Shown: in pieces, positions 1 through 14,259 of the stretch
How positions within the stretch are numbered: position 1 is the first letter of the stretch
Layout of the letters: the number at the start of each line of letters is the position of its first letter
Assembly (NCBI RefSeq): GCF_026213295.1
Contig: NC_079424.1
Location: 11,532,492-11,596,491 of the forward strand
DNA: 64,000 nucleotides
Origin: Gadus chalcogrammus
Taxonomy: Eukaryota; Chordata; Actinopteri; Gadiformes; Gadidae
Direction of reading: 5' to 3'
Translations under genes and position numbers: made by a program
The notes under the pieces: model-generated
Told to the model about the DNA's origin: nothing
The model's database searches: none
What the model saw: the letters and a program-made list of their open reading frames with translations, nothing else

Positions 1-1089
1 GTAAATATATGGGTTTCTTTTCCTGGTGGATTATTTTATTTATTTTCCGTCGGTCCATTACTTTTTGTAGCATGCATGACTGAGTCGCGGTCCCAACACA
101 TGTGCACATCTCATTAAGGTTAATACGGATGTAATGCAATATGTGATGTCGGGAAGTAGAGACATTTAGAGGAGCACAAAAACCCCTCCAATGGCCTGCT
201 AAGCATGCGTGAAATACCATGTCCCTGCCTCACTAATAGGGTTCTCTGCTGGCTCTCCCCGTGCTCGGCTGGAAGATTAGCGTTATTTATGCCAACTCTT
301 TGCTTCTAAATATAGGCACGGATCCCCCCTAGAGACTGTGCGGTGTGGCAATGAAGCCGAGTGTTTCTCTAGCCTCCGCTCCACGGCGGGAGGGGGGGGG
401 AACGTTAACCCAGGTAGTGGCTGGACCTACTACCCTGTTGATGCTCTCCTGGAGCGGGGCTGCAAGCTGCATGGGGTCCTGTGCTGCCGTCTCCCATGTC
501 ACTGATGTGACAGTCTACTGGGCTGGGGCACCAAGCACGCTTGCATTTGGGATAGCCATGGAAGATGTGTTTTTGTGTGTCCCGGGGGGGGGGGGGGGGG
601 TTCAGACATGCCAAATATAATGAGGCACCTATTTGAGGAGATGCTGGAATTTTAAGTCCATCTCCAAAATAATACCTCCCATTGTTTATTTATACATATA
701 TTTCATCCCCCCGGGGATCACCAGAGCATCATGAATTGCAGTTACAAGCGTTGTATAAGCGCCCCCCACCTCAGTAGTAATTACTATAGTACAGCAGGTA
801 GTGCGTTTTTTGATGCTCTGTAATGCACTTTCAAGGGCAGAGTGATTGCTTTTTCTTATGGTGATGTTATTCACACGAAAATCACATGGCGTCACAATAT
901 GGTCACACCACCACTCGATCTCAGCAAAGGAAGTTGGACTGGGGAAAAATGAACTTCGGACTTAAACGATTGTCCTTATTGTGCCTGAAGTTCAAGGTCA
1001 TTGGCTATGGGAGACTAAGGTCAAACAAAAGATAAGGTGTCATCAAACCTTTGTACATTATTTTCTCCACGTGTGTGTGTATGTGTATG

Positions 1090-1470
1090 CAACCCAGTCT
1101 CACGGAAATATGTGACACTGTCACATCACGTCATTTAATCTATTCATTCGTGATCTGGGACAAGTAATTTCAATTTTCTTCTTGCCAAGAAGCACAAATT
1201 TCAAACTCATTCTAAAAAGAAGAGATGAAGCAGCCACCTTTTTTTCCGTAGCGGATTGCCTACAGAGCAGCGCACCTGCATTAAATATATCCGTCAATTG
1301 TCACAATATCTCAGAATCAAAGGTGAAAGTAGATACGGGTGGCCAAAGGCTGTCATATTGTTAGAAATGTGTGCTTTTTGACACGAAAAAATGTAAATTA
1401 CGTGTCCCAGATCACGAATGAATAGATTAAATGACGTGACAGTGTCACGTATTTCCGTGAGACTGGGTTG
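1090..1470. mobile_element. Short foldback/MITE-like element with ~72-bp terminal inverted repeats
   Basis: The left arm (1090 to about 1165, beginning CAACCCAGTCTCACGGAAAT) is repeated in inverted orientation at about 1398-1470 with only a few changes, including a short indel near the TGACACTGTCAC palindrome. About 230 bp of AT-rich filler lies between the arms and no transposase frame is present. The flanks gtgtatg and gtgtacg match at 6 of 7 positions and could be a target duplication, but they lie in GT-rich DNA, so this is weak. The superfamily is not assigned. Confidence 0.75.
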
Positions 1471-2495
1471 GTGTACGTGCGTGTGCGTGAACATGTGCGT
1501 GTGTGTGTGTGTGTGTGTGTGCGCTCACTCGTGTATGCATTTATTTGTGTGGTATCTGAGCATGTGTTTTGTTTGGGTTCCCCTCTGAAATCATTAGCAT
1601 ATTCATGGTGTATTTGAAGACTGCCGGATTCCTGTATTCATACTTCTTAAATTGCTAATACTCCCTATGGAGTGAGATGCATTCTTCATGAATATTCGTA
1701 TAAGCCCTGTCACCATGGTGTCTTCTGTGTGTCCTCCTTCATACTGCAGGAATATTCCCTCTTTAGAAGAGCAGTTCATTTTACCATTGATGTATGAAGC
1801 CCGTGTTCAAAACGCTTTTACCCCTCCCGTTAGAGCGTCCATTGCATTGCAACGTAAGGAGTTTCCCACCAATCCACCATTGACTCTGAATCCTCAGAGT
1901 TCCCAGTCTTTTTTAAATCGTCTGAACAGAAGCGAACAGAGCATGCTCGGATCGGTTGCTGTGTAATGAATGGCTGGCTATAATAATGAGGATTAGAGGC
2001 AGTTTGGTGGCGTTGGGTTAATACACCATAGGGGAATTATAAACACTGTGAGCAGACTGTGTGTGAGCGGTGGAGGGTATTTATTTGAGCTCTATTGTGA
2101 GAAATCGGAAAAAAACACGAGAGACATACAAATATATATAGTTCCTCCCATGATGTTTCCTTACATTATCCTCAACCATTCTTACCTCGATTGTCTGCCA
2201 ACGTCTGTGTGTGTATGTGTGTCTATGTTTGTGTGTGTGTTTGTGTGTCTATGTATGTGTGTGTGGGCAGGGTCTTCAATCTCTTTGCTATTGATGGGGA
2301 TTTAGTGGAACCTCGATCTTGCTCAGGTCCGGTCTTTCTCAGGTCTGAAAAGCAGGATGAAGATAGATGTGCGTGTCATTCAGCGCACACGCATACAGCC
2401 ATGGAAAGAGATAACGTTGTCCAAAACTCTACCTGATAAACGCACACAATTGTTATCCTCACCTAGCCCTTTTCATGCTGATGCCGATACATACA

Positions 2496-2503
2496 CACAT
2501 ATA

Positions 2504-2543
<40 letters not shown>

Positions 2544-2549
2544 TCAACA
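2496..2549. repeat. Composite AC/AT microsatellite
   Basis: Short CA units flank a (TA)n core of about 40 bp; the tract reads as alternating purine-pyrimidine throughout. Confidence 0.9.
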
Positions 2550-4287
2550 ATCCACAACAAAGATGCAACGGCTTCAACAGAGGAGGGAAACATGTGTCTT
2601 TACTGTCCAGTGTGTCTTTATCGAACTGGGCTACATTCATCATCATTACCCCTCACTCTCTCCAAAACGTTTCCTTGCCTCGTTTCTCTCTTCTGCGAGA
2701 TGTGTCGATGCGTCACCCCACCCCTGACCACTCCAGAACGCGTGGCACAAAGTATCTTTCCAAGGACTTTCACTAATTAAATTGCCACGTTCCTGCACGT
2801 TGAAGCTCCCCTCCAATTCCACGACTATATCTGAAACCTTGTGTAATTGCACACCCACATAGATGCTCAGGTAAAGCTCTCGCTTTCGCTGTCTCTCTCT
2901 GGGTTTCTCAGATGTTCCTCTGTCTGCCAAGAATATGTATGAACCACTTATACCATATAAACATGGACGCCCTATAGAAGAAGTGAATGAATTGACTGAA
3001 ATGTCAAGGTAATATTTCATGCACTGAGTAATCTGAATCAAACTCTGAGCCATATCGTTCACCTCTGCGTGGTATTTATAAAGCATCATAAGGTAGTAAG
3101 CTTATAAATAATAAAATTTGGAAACGCCTTTCAGGACATCGAAGGTCGCTTCAAGATAAAACAAATAGTAGAGAAAATATCAAGAAAGGATGAACAATTA
3201 TCAAATATATATAAAGTCCTTATAGACATATCATAGTCCATAGGCTAGTCTGAAGAGGTTTTCATTTCCTTTTTAAACTGGGCAGTGGATTCACACTGCC
3301 TGATGTCATTTGGAAGTGAGCTTTGGGGCTGTGTAGGAGAACGCTCTCTCTCCCATGGTGCTGAGGTTCATCGAGGGCACCTTGAGCAGACCAGGATCGC
3401 AGCGAGCGGGAAGGCGTGTAGCTCTCCAGGAGGTCGGTGATCTAGTTGGGAGCAAGGTTATGCAGGGCCTCATATGTCTTATATTTTTCTTAGGATACCA
3501 TAAAAAAAATAATGCTAGCCGTGTTACCTTCAATAATGCCCTACCCCCGTCCTGACATGCCTCACATCCAACATAGCGTTCCCAGTTTACATTTGATATC
3601 CAGGAAGTTAAAAGAAAACCTTCACATCCATCCAGCGTTCACGTCCGCGATAAACAAAATCATATTTGTCTGCAGTGAATACTTATTAGTAATCGTTTGC
3701 CCTCCTTAGAATTGTATGAGTATAGTTTTATAGAAGTCAAGGTCATGGTCCCTGCTATTTTCTATTGTTCTTCTGCCTTGACACTACCCTGTAACGTATG
3801 GATGCTTATCAAGTGATCCACAATATGGCTTTTGGAGATTGTATGCTTTCTTTGACACATTGACACATGCTATAGAAACACTCATGAATGATCTTTGTTA
3901 GGCATATAATTATTATTCCTCCATAACAACTCTGTCACTCAAGCTGTGACCTGATGTGGTAAAACAGAAAGAAGAAAGGAACCAATTGTTGAAGCAATCG
4001 GGCACATTAATGGTGTGTGGTGCTCGGCTGTCATGAGGCACGCTAGCTGAAAGCATACTTCCTTAAGCTGTGAGGCCTTATCGGTGTTCAGCTGCTATAA
4101 TCATGCCAGGACTGTTAGCTGGCTGTCAGAAGGGTCCCTGCGCCACTAGGGTATGCGTAACCCTTATTTTAAAAATGTCAAGAAAACCTCACGAAACTAA
4201 TGAGATATTTTCTATCACTCTCTCTCTCTTTCCTGAAGACACCCGGTGTAATTGACTACAACCACGTCCCAAACCTGTGACGTTGCA

Positions 4288-4429
<142 letters not shown>

Positions 4430-4681
4430 CAACAGATCAAAAGCTTAACCCTGCCTAAAAGCAGTGACTTTCTCATTTTCCTCAATCCAACATGATTGCA
4501 TAACGTAGTAGATTAGTGGAGAAGGAGGCGTGCTTCCAAAGGCCCTGTCACCCCTGAGTCATTATCAAGCAGGATTCCAACTGGCAAAGAAAGGCCAGGG
4601 AAGTTTTGTATTTTGTTGTAATTGAAGGCATTCTTCGCTACCTCTATGTACAGTGGAGCGTTGCATAACAAAGACAGCTTG

Positions 4682-4813
<132 letters not shown>

Positions 4814-4886
4814 TTCCATTATTGGTCTGTGACACAATACATGGGGTCACCCTCCCATCCTCCCTCCCTCTGTGGCACCACCCTGA

Positions 4887-4978
<92 letters not shown>
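4887..4978. repeat. (CT)n microsatellite
   Basis: A polypyrimidine CT run of about 90 bp with one early interruption (ctttct). Mirror-symmetric polypyrimidine DNA of this kind can form triplex (H-DNA). Confidence 0.97.
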
Positions 4979-4981
<3 letters not shown>

Positions 4982-5819
4982 ATCTCCATCTGGAGGTCAT
5001 CTATCTGGGTATTTTTAGACATGGTCACTAATCTCTATGATTGGCATGGCAGGCTCCAATATTTGTCCTCCCACAAAAGAGGAACTCGTACGGGTATTTG
5101 TTGTCTTATTTAGGGGGAAAAGCTCATATCATGGATCTATTGCTACACTAGAAATGAGGCCACCTAACTCCTATATCTTTCTTTGATCGTGGTTCAAAGG
5201 GATTTCACAGAGAATTTGGAAGTGGCTGGTCAATCTTTTAGACAAATGCGTCTTTTTAAAGTGCACAAATTAGTAATTGACTGTATTACTATAGTCATTT
5301 GAGGCTAATATTTGTTTGCAATTGATCCCCGGTTTATCAACAAAATAATCATCCAGGCATTAGCTTTATAACAACTCTTTTGGATCTTCCAAAAAGTTGT
5401 AGGTTTTTGTTTACAAAAGAGTCCAACAAATCTTAAGGATCTTAAGGATTCAGTTGGAGATGCTTTTCTTCTCTGAATTTGCCCCGGGAAGGGGATGAGA
5501 AGGAAGGGTTTCCGCGTGTGGAGAGGGAAGACCCAGTTATCATCAAAAGGACTCGGGGATGAAGGAAGGCGACGGATCAACAGAATAGACGCAAGCAGAT
5601 TCCCCTTCCCTTGATGGCGGCTGCCGTTGTCATCCTGAATTTAAATGTCGTCATTCAAGTCCTTACGGGACGTTACCTTAAGGAGCACGATCACAATCTC
5701 CCTGCATGCTTATAGCAGTTCACCTTTATGGGTTTTGGGTTACGTCTTTATCACAGAGAGAATCTGTGTTTAGTTTAATGATAGCACAGGAATGGATCTA
5801 TCTTGAGTCTGACTGTACC

Positions 5820-5919
<100 letters not shown>

Positions 5920-5936
5920 TTCTCCTTGTCTTCCAG

Positions 5937-6197
5937 GCTGCGCTGCAGACGTACGCCTTCCTGGTGTTTGCGGGTGTCTGCATCCTGGGCGCCGCTTACC
6001 TTTACACCGTGCTCCCCGAGACCAAGAACAAGACCTTTGTGGAAATCAGCCGAAGCTTCGCCAAGATCAACAAGGTGCCGGTTCGGAGTCCTGGAGACGC
6101 GCGGGAGCTGGAGCTGCAAGGGGAGCTGTCCCTCGCCATTCAGCCTGGACAGGGGTCCCCCAAAGGCAAAGTCACGGAGATGGAGAGCTCCTTCTAG
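5937..6197 (+). CDS. slc2a9: Terminal coding exon of GLUT-family transporter, probably GLUT9 (partial gene)
   Basis: This is the last coding exon of a major-facilitator hexose/urate transporter that acts in the plasma membrane. The acceptor is TCTTCCAG ending at 5936, the reading frame opens at a codon boundary, and the stop TAG is at 6195-6197. The 86 encoded residues start with the last membrane helix ([19 protein letters not shown]), followed by the GLUT-family signature [13 protein letters not shown] and a cytoplasmic tail of about 50 residues. The helix plus [11 protein letters not shown] wording is closest to GLUT9 as I recall the family, and drd5 downstream in convergent orientation supports slc2a9, as in human 4p16. 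No earlier exon was recognised in 1-5936, so the rest lies upstream of the window or in unrecognised short exons. A teleost slc2a9-like paralogue or another class II GLUT is the main alternative. Confidence 0.85.
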   Translation, partial: AALQTYAFLVFAGVCILGAAYLYTVLPETKNKTFVEISRSFAKINKVPVRSPGDARELELQGELSLAIQPGQGSPKGKVTEMESSF

Positions 6198-8814
6198 CCT
6201 AAAGGAGCGATACGGCCTAACAGACTCGGACATGGTTCTAAAACATCTATTGAGGATGTGCAATGCACCGTAGGTTCTAATTTAACATTTTGTGTCAGTA
6301 TTTTACTGTGGGCCGGCTGAACCTGATTCCTGTAGATGCTGCTTCGTCACGCGGAGACGTGGCTGCGTTACTCGCAGTGGGGTTCAGTCGGAGGGTATGT
6401 CGGCCAATCGCTCTATCCTCAGCCATAAGTATCCGATATTAGTTTGGTTCCCTAGAACAACAACCCAGGTGTTCTGTGCCAGAATAACTGTATTTTTGCA
6501 ATGTTCCTATGCCAAGAAATCTGTATTTTAGTAAGACGACACACCAATTTCTTTGCCGGTCAACAGCCTCATAAGTCCAGAAGGCCGTGCGGTTTTGCAG
6601 GCTGAGGGCGGGACCATGATATCCGCCAGCTGCCCAGGAAAGGCTGCAGTCTAATAGTCTTATTTGCCAAGGAAGCTTCCTAAGTGGTAGCCATGATAAG
6701 AGCTGTTCAAATTCTCTAAACGCTAAGGAAAGGTGCCTCCGTGCTTCTTTTCTTATCTCCTTCAGCTTAGGGTTCAATGGACCTACCCTTATGAAGCGAA
6801 AGGAGATAATGCTGTCCCACAATTCCTGCTGCAGCAATATTTAAAGCGATGACAAAGACAATTCTTTTCATAAATCGTCTTTTATAAATGTACTATTGAC
6901 AGAAGGTTGCCTCTTGATGGAGGGGGGGGGGGGGGAGTCCTAACTGGTTTTAATAGCAAACTGAAGCAGATCAGGGGAAGCCTGACACGACAGCAAGTGT
7001 CAAGTTGCAAATTGCATTTCATTAATCAATGACTTTTTAGAAGCGTTGGGATATACAGTATGTTTGTATACAATTGATGTAATACATCATAAAAAAATAG
7101 ACATAATAAACTAGTGCTTATATGATCCACCTTTGTAGAAATACTTTCATACCAAGTGCAAATTCAATGAAGTCAATGAAGTTGCTGTTTCTATTTTCTA
7201 GGAACAGTGTTGACTCCAGTGGTGAGTTTGAGTGTTCTTTCGATCGCAGTACAGGAATCCCCCTGATGAACTCGATCACTGTACAACCGCGTCTCTTCCC
7301 CCTGAAAAGGAAATGTCTTTCCATTCACACTGACCCGGCAGTGCGTACAAAAAAACAAACAAAACCTCAGCGGATAACCACTACTCACCATGGCTCAGGA
7401 AGAGAGTCATTTTCTGGGGGATTATGATGCTAATACCTCTCTGTGTCGTCCCGGGGGAGCGCAGCGGAACAAGCGACGCAGTGGCCTGAGGACAGCCAGT
7501 GCTGACGGCTGATGAGCTTTTCGTTCTGGAGATCCTCCAGAACGACAGGGACGGCCAAACCCACCGGCGGCCACCCAGATGGAAGGAGCCAGGGGAGGTT
7601 GGATCAGAACAGAGGCTGGCAAGAGTGGCATTGGATAGGGGTCACACAAACACAACCGCACACACCCACACACCCTACTGGAGGACAAGGGGGGTCAATG
7701 TATTTAGGGATGAAAACACAGACAAACCAACGTCACAGCCGGGCGGACTGTACCGTTCTGTCGCCGCACAGCCACGGGTCGCTGCGGACAGTTCTGCCAA
7801 GCGGTCGTATGAAGTCAAAGCTACAAATCGTGTAACCGTATCTGACTCGTCTGCTCCGTCGCTGCGGAGGCGATGGTAAGAGGATACGGGGATACGGCTG
7901 GAGGCCGTCGTGCAAGACAATAGTGATAATCCATGCTCCCTAAGTGTCGTACCTGCAATGTGCTTTGAGAAGATAGACACCGTTTCCTTTGGTGCGAAAC
8001 GTTTGATGTTTTATTCCACACACAGACCTAAAGTGTGTCTGTGAACGAGTTCTGGCGTTTACGGGTGCTGCACGTGTACCGCGCCGTGGGCAGGGTTCAA
8101 CCTCAAAGCCTTTGAAAATCACGTCTCTTAATAAATCATATCGAATAGTGAGGGAAGGCTATTGCTTTTTTTACTTCGTTACAAAGCCTCTGTTGTTTAA
8201 TTGGACCAAAACGCAGCGAGGCAGAACAGCACATTCAATAATGATGCAAAGAAAACGGCCTAATTGATTTTTTTCTTAAGACACTAATCGAGTAAATGAA
8301 TGAATAGTTGTTTGCAGGGCTTTACTCTCCCTCTGGGCTGCGTCTACAACATGTGTGCTCACCCGTGTGCCTCGGCCCTGCAGTAGCGGCTGCAGTGCCT
8401 GCTAAGAGGATGCAATATTGAAGAGCTTCCTTTTGGATATGTGCCTGAAGGGCATTTCTTTGTTGCTGTTATTCTTTCATTCCAAAAAATAACTGCAGTG
8501 ATCTGAGTTATTTCCACTATGTTTCTCGCATCCCTCCCTCATACTGCGTCTGATCCGTCCTAGACTCTAGGTCCCTCCTCTAGATGACCTGTCTGAGAAA
8601 CCTGCTCTGAGAGTGTGCCGGTGTTATCAGCCGTTGATGAAACTTATCATCTCTGCATGGGGGAGGGTCACCTTGACATGAGCTGCGGTGATCTATGTGG
8701 TGGATTCCAGGTCCTTGGTGCTTTTTGTTAAAGTGGAGCGAAGCAGAAGTAGAAAATGATTTGTCAGGGTTTACAGTGCGTTTCAACTGGTCAGCCTTGG
8801 TAGAAGGTTCTCTG

Positions 8815-9055
8815 TCTGTCCCTAGCTCTCACTCTGTCTCTCTCTCACTCTGTATGTCTCTTTCTCCCTCACTCTGTCTGTCTGTTTCTCTCTCGGCCTG
8901 TCTATATCTCTGTTTGTCTGTTTTTCTCTCTCTCGATGTCTCTCTGTTTATCGTTTTCTGTCTGTCTGTTTGTCTCTCCCAGTCTTTCTGGCCACCTCAC
9001 ATTATCTGTCTGTCTCTCTGTTGTCTGTCCCGCTCTCTCTGTCTGTTGGTATTTC

Positions 9056-9097
<42 letters not shown>

Positions 9098-9105
9098 CCT
9101 CTCCA
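8815..9105. repeat. CTGT/CTCT-rich simple repeat region
   Basis: A degenerate pyrimidine-rich tract built from CTCT and CTGT units, ending in a clean (CTGT)n run at about 9057-9092. Open frames through it encode only Ser/Leu/Cys/Val-rich low-complexity peptides. Confidence 0.9.
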
Positions 9106-9196
9106 TGGGATAAGCATAGAGGTAGATCAGGTCCTTTAGGCATCTCGTCTTAACACTGACCTTACAAGATATTTGTTTTTTTTCACACTTCTATGA

Positions 9197-9324
<128 letters not shown>

Positions 9325-12300
9325 GAGTAGACTAAAGTAATTTCATTCCATTTTTAAAAGTGAGTCACAAATAGGACACCATAATCCATGATGACTTCAT
9401 CAGTGACACTTCTCTTAATTTATAAAGTTATTCCTAGAAGAAGACTAACTGAATATTGCGAAGGGATATTTTGAATCCAAATTGAAATACCTCATTGGAT
9501 TGACAGCATACTTTATTTTTTGCTTAAGTAAGACCTGAAGCACATTCATATTTTCCAATCACATTTGAGTGATAAATAAAAGATGATGATTTAGCCTAAA
9601 GCGGAGAAGCAGAGGAGAACATTGTGGGCAGACAGGGACCACAAAATGATTAGTGGAACAATTAATCTGATAATAAGACAGCCGATTCGAGACACACTTC
9701 TTACGTGCACGGACTGAGTGAGCGACCAATCACACATATATTGTTCAGAAACAAACAAAAAGAGATGATATAACGACTGCTTGCGTGAATGGATCATCTT
9801 ATGTTCCAACTGAGCTGAGAGCTCCTTGGGTTTACCTTGTTATGGATAATTATTTGCCAGATATTCACACAACATCCCCCAGTCCTGGATTCTAAACCGG
9901 AGGGGGATAGGGGGGCTTTACTCTGGTTTGCAGAGAAAAAAACACTCTATCACTCGGGGCATTGGGGAACGTAAGGAAAGTATTTTCTATATTTCTATAG
10001 TCGATTATTTACATAATCTTGGGATAAATTCTACAATTCTATGACCATCACACGTCTCAGTCAAATGCACCTTTTCAGGTGGCGGTTAATCCAAGCACAT
10101 ATATGCTAAAAATATGTCCGACCTCAGTTTAAAAGACTGATGTGGAAACCAAGAGACTTTCAACGTCTCTGAATAGCTCTCAAGATAGTATGTGCTGTCA
10201 TCCTACTTGGAAGTAGATTTTGAAGTACGATAAAAAAAGGAAATGCTAGGCTTGGGCGATACCAAAATATTGCCTGTAATTAACTACTTTGCTTCTATAA
10301 GGGAAGAACATACGATTCATCAAGTTTCATTCTCTTCCATTCTGGCTTGTGCCTTTGGCCAAAGACATCCCTAGTCGTGTCTGATTGAACTAAATAATTA
10401 ATTTAGCTCCCATTAACATTAGCACATCAGGGAAACCTTTTTCGTTAAGGAAGGAATTCGGATAGCCGAAAGATTAGATAGTTTCACTGAGAGCTTTTGC
10501 CAGTCACAAATGGCATAGTTAAACTTGTTTCATTAAATTGGTTGCATGCGCTAAGATAAAAGGAGCGTGCAAGTTGCTATAATAATTTAGAAGACGTGAG
10601 AACTCATTAGCGCGGCATAGCAGAATTCAGAAGCAATCGTTAGCTTCAGTGTTCTTGAGTGTGGAGCAAGAGAGACAGTGAGGTCGGGGGATGGATGAAG
10701 GAATAAATAAATGAGTCATGAACGTGGAGGGGAAGGGATCTGACCTTTCCGCTCCGATTCCCCCTCCTGTTCTGCCAGTCGCATCTTCCCGACACCCACT
10801 AAGCTTCCATCAAAACAATCTTCATGAAACTTTCACCGTCTCAGGCATGGCTCACTCCGATGTCAGGGTGAAAAGTCTTCAAATGCTTAAACTGCAATAT
10901 TATACCATATAGCCATTAAACAATCTTTCAACCATCCAGCCTTTTATAACGATTATGAGTGCTGAGGCTGAGTTGGGGTTTAAATGTAAAGGCAGTGAAA
11001 ACATTTTCTTCAGATGAAAAAGTGCATTTCTGTGTTGCACTTTAGAGAAAGTTCTGTAGTTCCTGGATGGTTGTGTAGTTGTGGGAAGGGAATCATGTTA
11101 GCGCTGTGTTAAGAGCTGTCTGGAGGGATTTGTGCGCAGCTATTTTTGCTTAGTGAGTGGGGTTTGGATCTGTCTATGATACAGAACACCACAAATGTAC
11201 TAGAATATCAATCGTGGTGCAAAGAAAATACATTCTACATTTCATTAGATTGCTAACAAACCAACTTCAGTGTCTAACATCTTGCATGCCGAAGATATTA
11301 TTAAAAAAAATGATACACCGATCGCCTCAGGCCAAAACACATTTACAATCCTTGCTAAAAATACTGTGTAATTCATATTTTTAGTTTATTGGTTTTTACG
11401 AACAGGATTGACCGTTAGAAACAAAAGTTTCACACTCATAACAAACTGCTTAGAAAGCTGTAATCGCTCTGTGCCAAACTCTTGGCTTTCTTCTGTTAAA
11501 ACAGTTGTCTCTGAGATCCATCTCAATAAAATACAATAAGTGACATTGTTCTCACTCACCGCCAGCTCCCTGTCAAACCGTATTTTCTGTGTGTGGGAGC
11601 AAGAAGTAAGTCTGATTGCAATGGAGGGACTGTCTCAATCAATCATTGTGGACTCAGAGCAAGAGAATCGACCAAACCAGTCAGTTGGGTGTACTAAGAA
11701 AAGACTGGATGTTGATTAACTGGGTGAGAACTGATGGTATGATGAAACTCGCTGTTTGCGTGAGTGTGAGTGTGCGTGCGTGCGTGTTCTTATGAGTGAC
11801 TATCTGTGCAATACACCCCCCACCCCCCACCCATGACCTAACTGTCAACCCTCACAACAAATGGTCCCACATGTTCCTGCTGTAGAGGACAGAAACATGG
11901 CTGGACTTGACCTTCCCCTTCAGGGCCAGGGATGAACATGAACACCTGTACACAGCCACTCAGAACTGGGCTTTGAGCGGGGACCTCGGTCCCACGGGGG
12001 GATGGGTCTCGTTTCTCAGCCGACTTTTAATGAACAACTTGTTTCATAAAGGTACCAGTTGCTGGACAACTCTACAATTACCCCCTTCAACCTCGGCGTT
12101 ACAGGAAGACAGATCTGTATGTATGAGTCACGTGTACAAAAGTAGAGGTTAAGTGTTGTTAGTGTTGTATGAGTCACAGGGTTGTTATTTAAAATGAGTT
12201 CAAGCACGGACCTATTGACAGATGATGGTGCCGATTGAGTGCACAACCCTTTCATCAAGTCTTCCTAGGTCCAGATGAGGTTAATTATGAAATTTGAAGT

Positions 12301-13687
12301 GGCACACGATTAACATATATTTTTGGGGATTCTCTTAAAATGACTAAGAGCAGATAATTCAGCTCCTTAGATCAAAGGCGTCCCCCACTGGTTGACATTG
12401 TGGTAATGTGTGTAAAGCAACGTATTTTGTTTAAGTGGGAAAGCGTAAATGTCCTGCCTATCAGATAGCTTTATCATTCGGAATCAGTCAGCATACTAAT
12501 CTCTTTAGTGCGGCCTGAGTTAACGACTAGTATTTTCAGTATGGTATGTTTACAGTAACCTTCTGTCCTGTATTTGGGGACGTGACCCAAATGACCTTAC
12601 TGGGCTTAATTCAATACTATCTAACCGATGGAGGAAATATCCCCCCTAGCAGAAATTGTCAACTTCCTGCAATCAAATGTAACTGCCAAGAATTTTTTTG
12701 CGATTTAGTGGATGATTTTTTCCTTAATCCGACCATGAAATGAGAATCAGCTGCAGTGTTGGTGCGGCAATTCTAGTCAAGTACTAATTCCGTTTTGGAC
12801 AGATGTTATAGGGATATCAAATAAATGCCAAGAGCTTGAACCATATTTTTCAGAACCAAGCCAAGAACGCTTCTAATTAATTTGGTAATCACACCTTTGA
12901 GCTGGAATCCTCATTAAAGCGTATCACAGATTGCATTCATTAAATTATATATAGGGCATTTATCAATTCATTCTCTAATGAACTCTGTAACATTTAACTT
13001 TGCCAGCTGGCAGAACGTACGTTGGGGAGAAGCTCTGAACATTTCAGGTCCAGAATTTCCAACGAGTTCCTATAAAAGATTGATGTGGCATATTTATAAT
13101 TTACTTGAAGTTTCAAATTGTATTGGGCTATTATTATATCTTGCAAATCCATAATAAGTAAATGTGGGTGATTGCTCTAAATGAGTTAAAGGGAGTGGGA
13201 GGGCGTGTTTGGCGGCTGGGGGGGTATAACCCAGCTACATTTCCCCCAGGCAGAGGACAGATGCTACTCCTGTTGTACAACCCAGTGCCTCGTGGAGCCA
13301 CTGCACCAGAAAAGGACCAATGTTTTGTGGTAGAATTTGTGTGCAATGGCAGTTGGCATATTATCCTCTAAGACCAACAGCGATTGGTATTCTCAAGGTC
13401 AGCTTGTCATTGCAGACCTAGGTCAACAAGGTGGAACACAACATCCAAGCTATGACTTGAAAAATGAATTGCGACTTCCATATAAAAAATTTAGAGAGAA
13501 ACAGGAACGATGGTAGAACAGACAAGCATGTGCAAGTTGCACAACACATAATGTGATATTACCCTTGCTCGGACCAATTTACTTATTTTATTCAAGTAGG
13601 AGGGAGGAGAGAATATCAAAAGCTGGAATATTCCAACAGCATTGCAGACCAAGCGCTTCAGCCAGGAATCCAAAACCTGTCCACAAC

Positions 13688-14251
13688 CAGGGGCGTTTCT
13701 AGGTTTCCGAACTATCTGGGGCTTAGCCAGGAGGGAAATAAAAAGTGTGTGCGTAGCGCGCGGCAAATGTTTTTGTATGCTTTATTGCACATGCACATTT
13801 TTTCATAATGCTTTACCTAAATAAACAAAATTCGCAGTTTATTGTAGCTTTAAATAGCTACCTGACTGCTGTGCTGCTTATCCCCAGACATCTAAAGTTC
13901 CATTCAAGTTATTTCAGAGTAAAATTAATACAAGTTAGACAGACCATACCTATATATGTGTACATTATATATATATGACTGGGAATAGGATAGGTTAATT
14001 CACTTGAGGTGGTAAACAGTCTGGTTATGTTTTTAAACCATTTATTCTCTTGCCAGAAGGATTATAGAAGGACTAGGCTACTTTATTTCGAGATTCCCCT
14101 GGAATCCCCATGTTTGTTTCTAGTGTAAAGAAAGCAAAAAAATAAAAAAGCGAGTTCATTTTTTTTTTTTTTCAACAAAAATAAGATTCAGGGCTAATTC
14201 AATTATATCCGGGGCTTTAGCCCCGAACAGAACAGCCTAGTGACGCCACTG
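13688..14251. mobile_element. Non-autonomous hAT-like DNA transposon, 564 bp
   Basis: The left terminus reads CAGGGGCGTTTCTAGG and the right terminus, reverse complemented, reads CAGTGGCGTCACTAGG, matching at 13 of 16. Immediately outside lie TCCACAAC (13680-13687) and TCCACAGC (14252-14259), an 8-bp target duplication with one mismatch, which is the hAT superfamily length. Subterminal GGGGCTTAGCC and GGGGCTAAAGCCCC strings extend the symmetry. No transposase frame survives inside. The boundaries are well supported; the exact family is not named. Confidence 0.85.
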
Positions 14252-14259
14252 TCCACAGC

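Noticed and set aside
7430..8122. Cluster of medium open frames on both strands in a GC-richer patch
   Set aside because: No domain, no splice pattern and no frame dominance; simply stop-poor sequence.
8815..9105. CRISPR-like regular repeat
   Set aside because: CTGT/CTCT simple sequence without spacers, and the genome is a vertebrate's.
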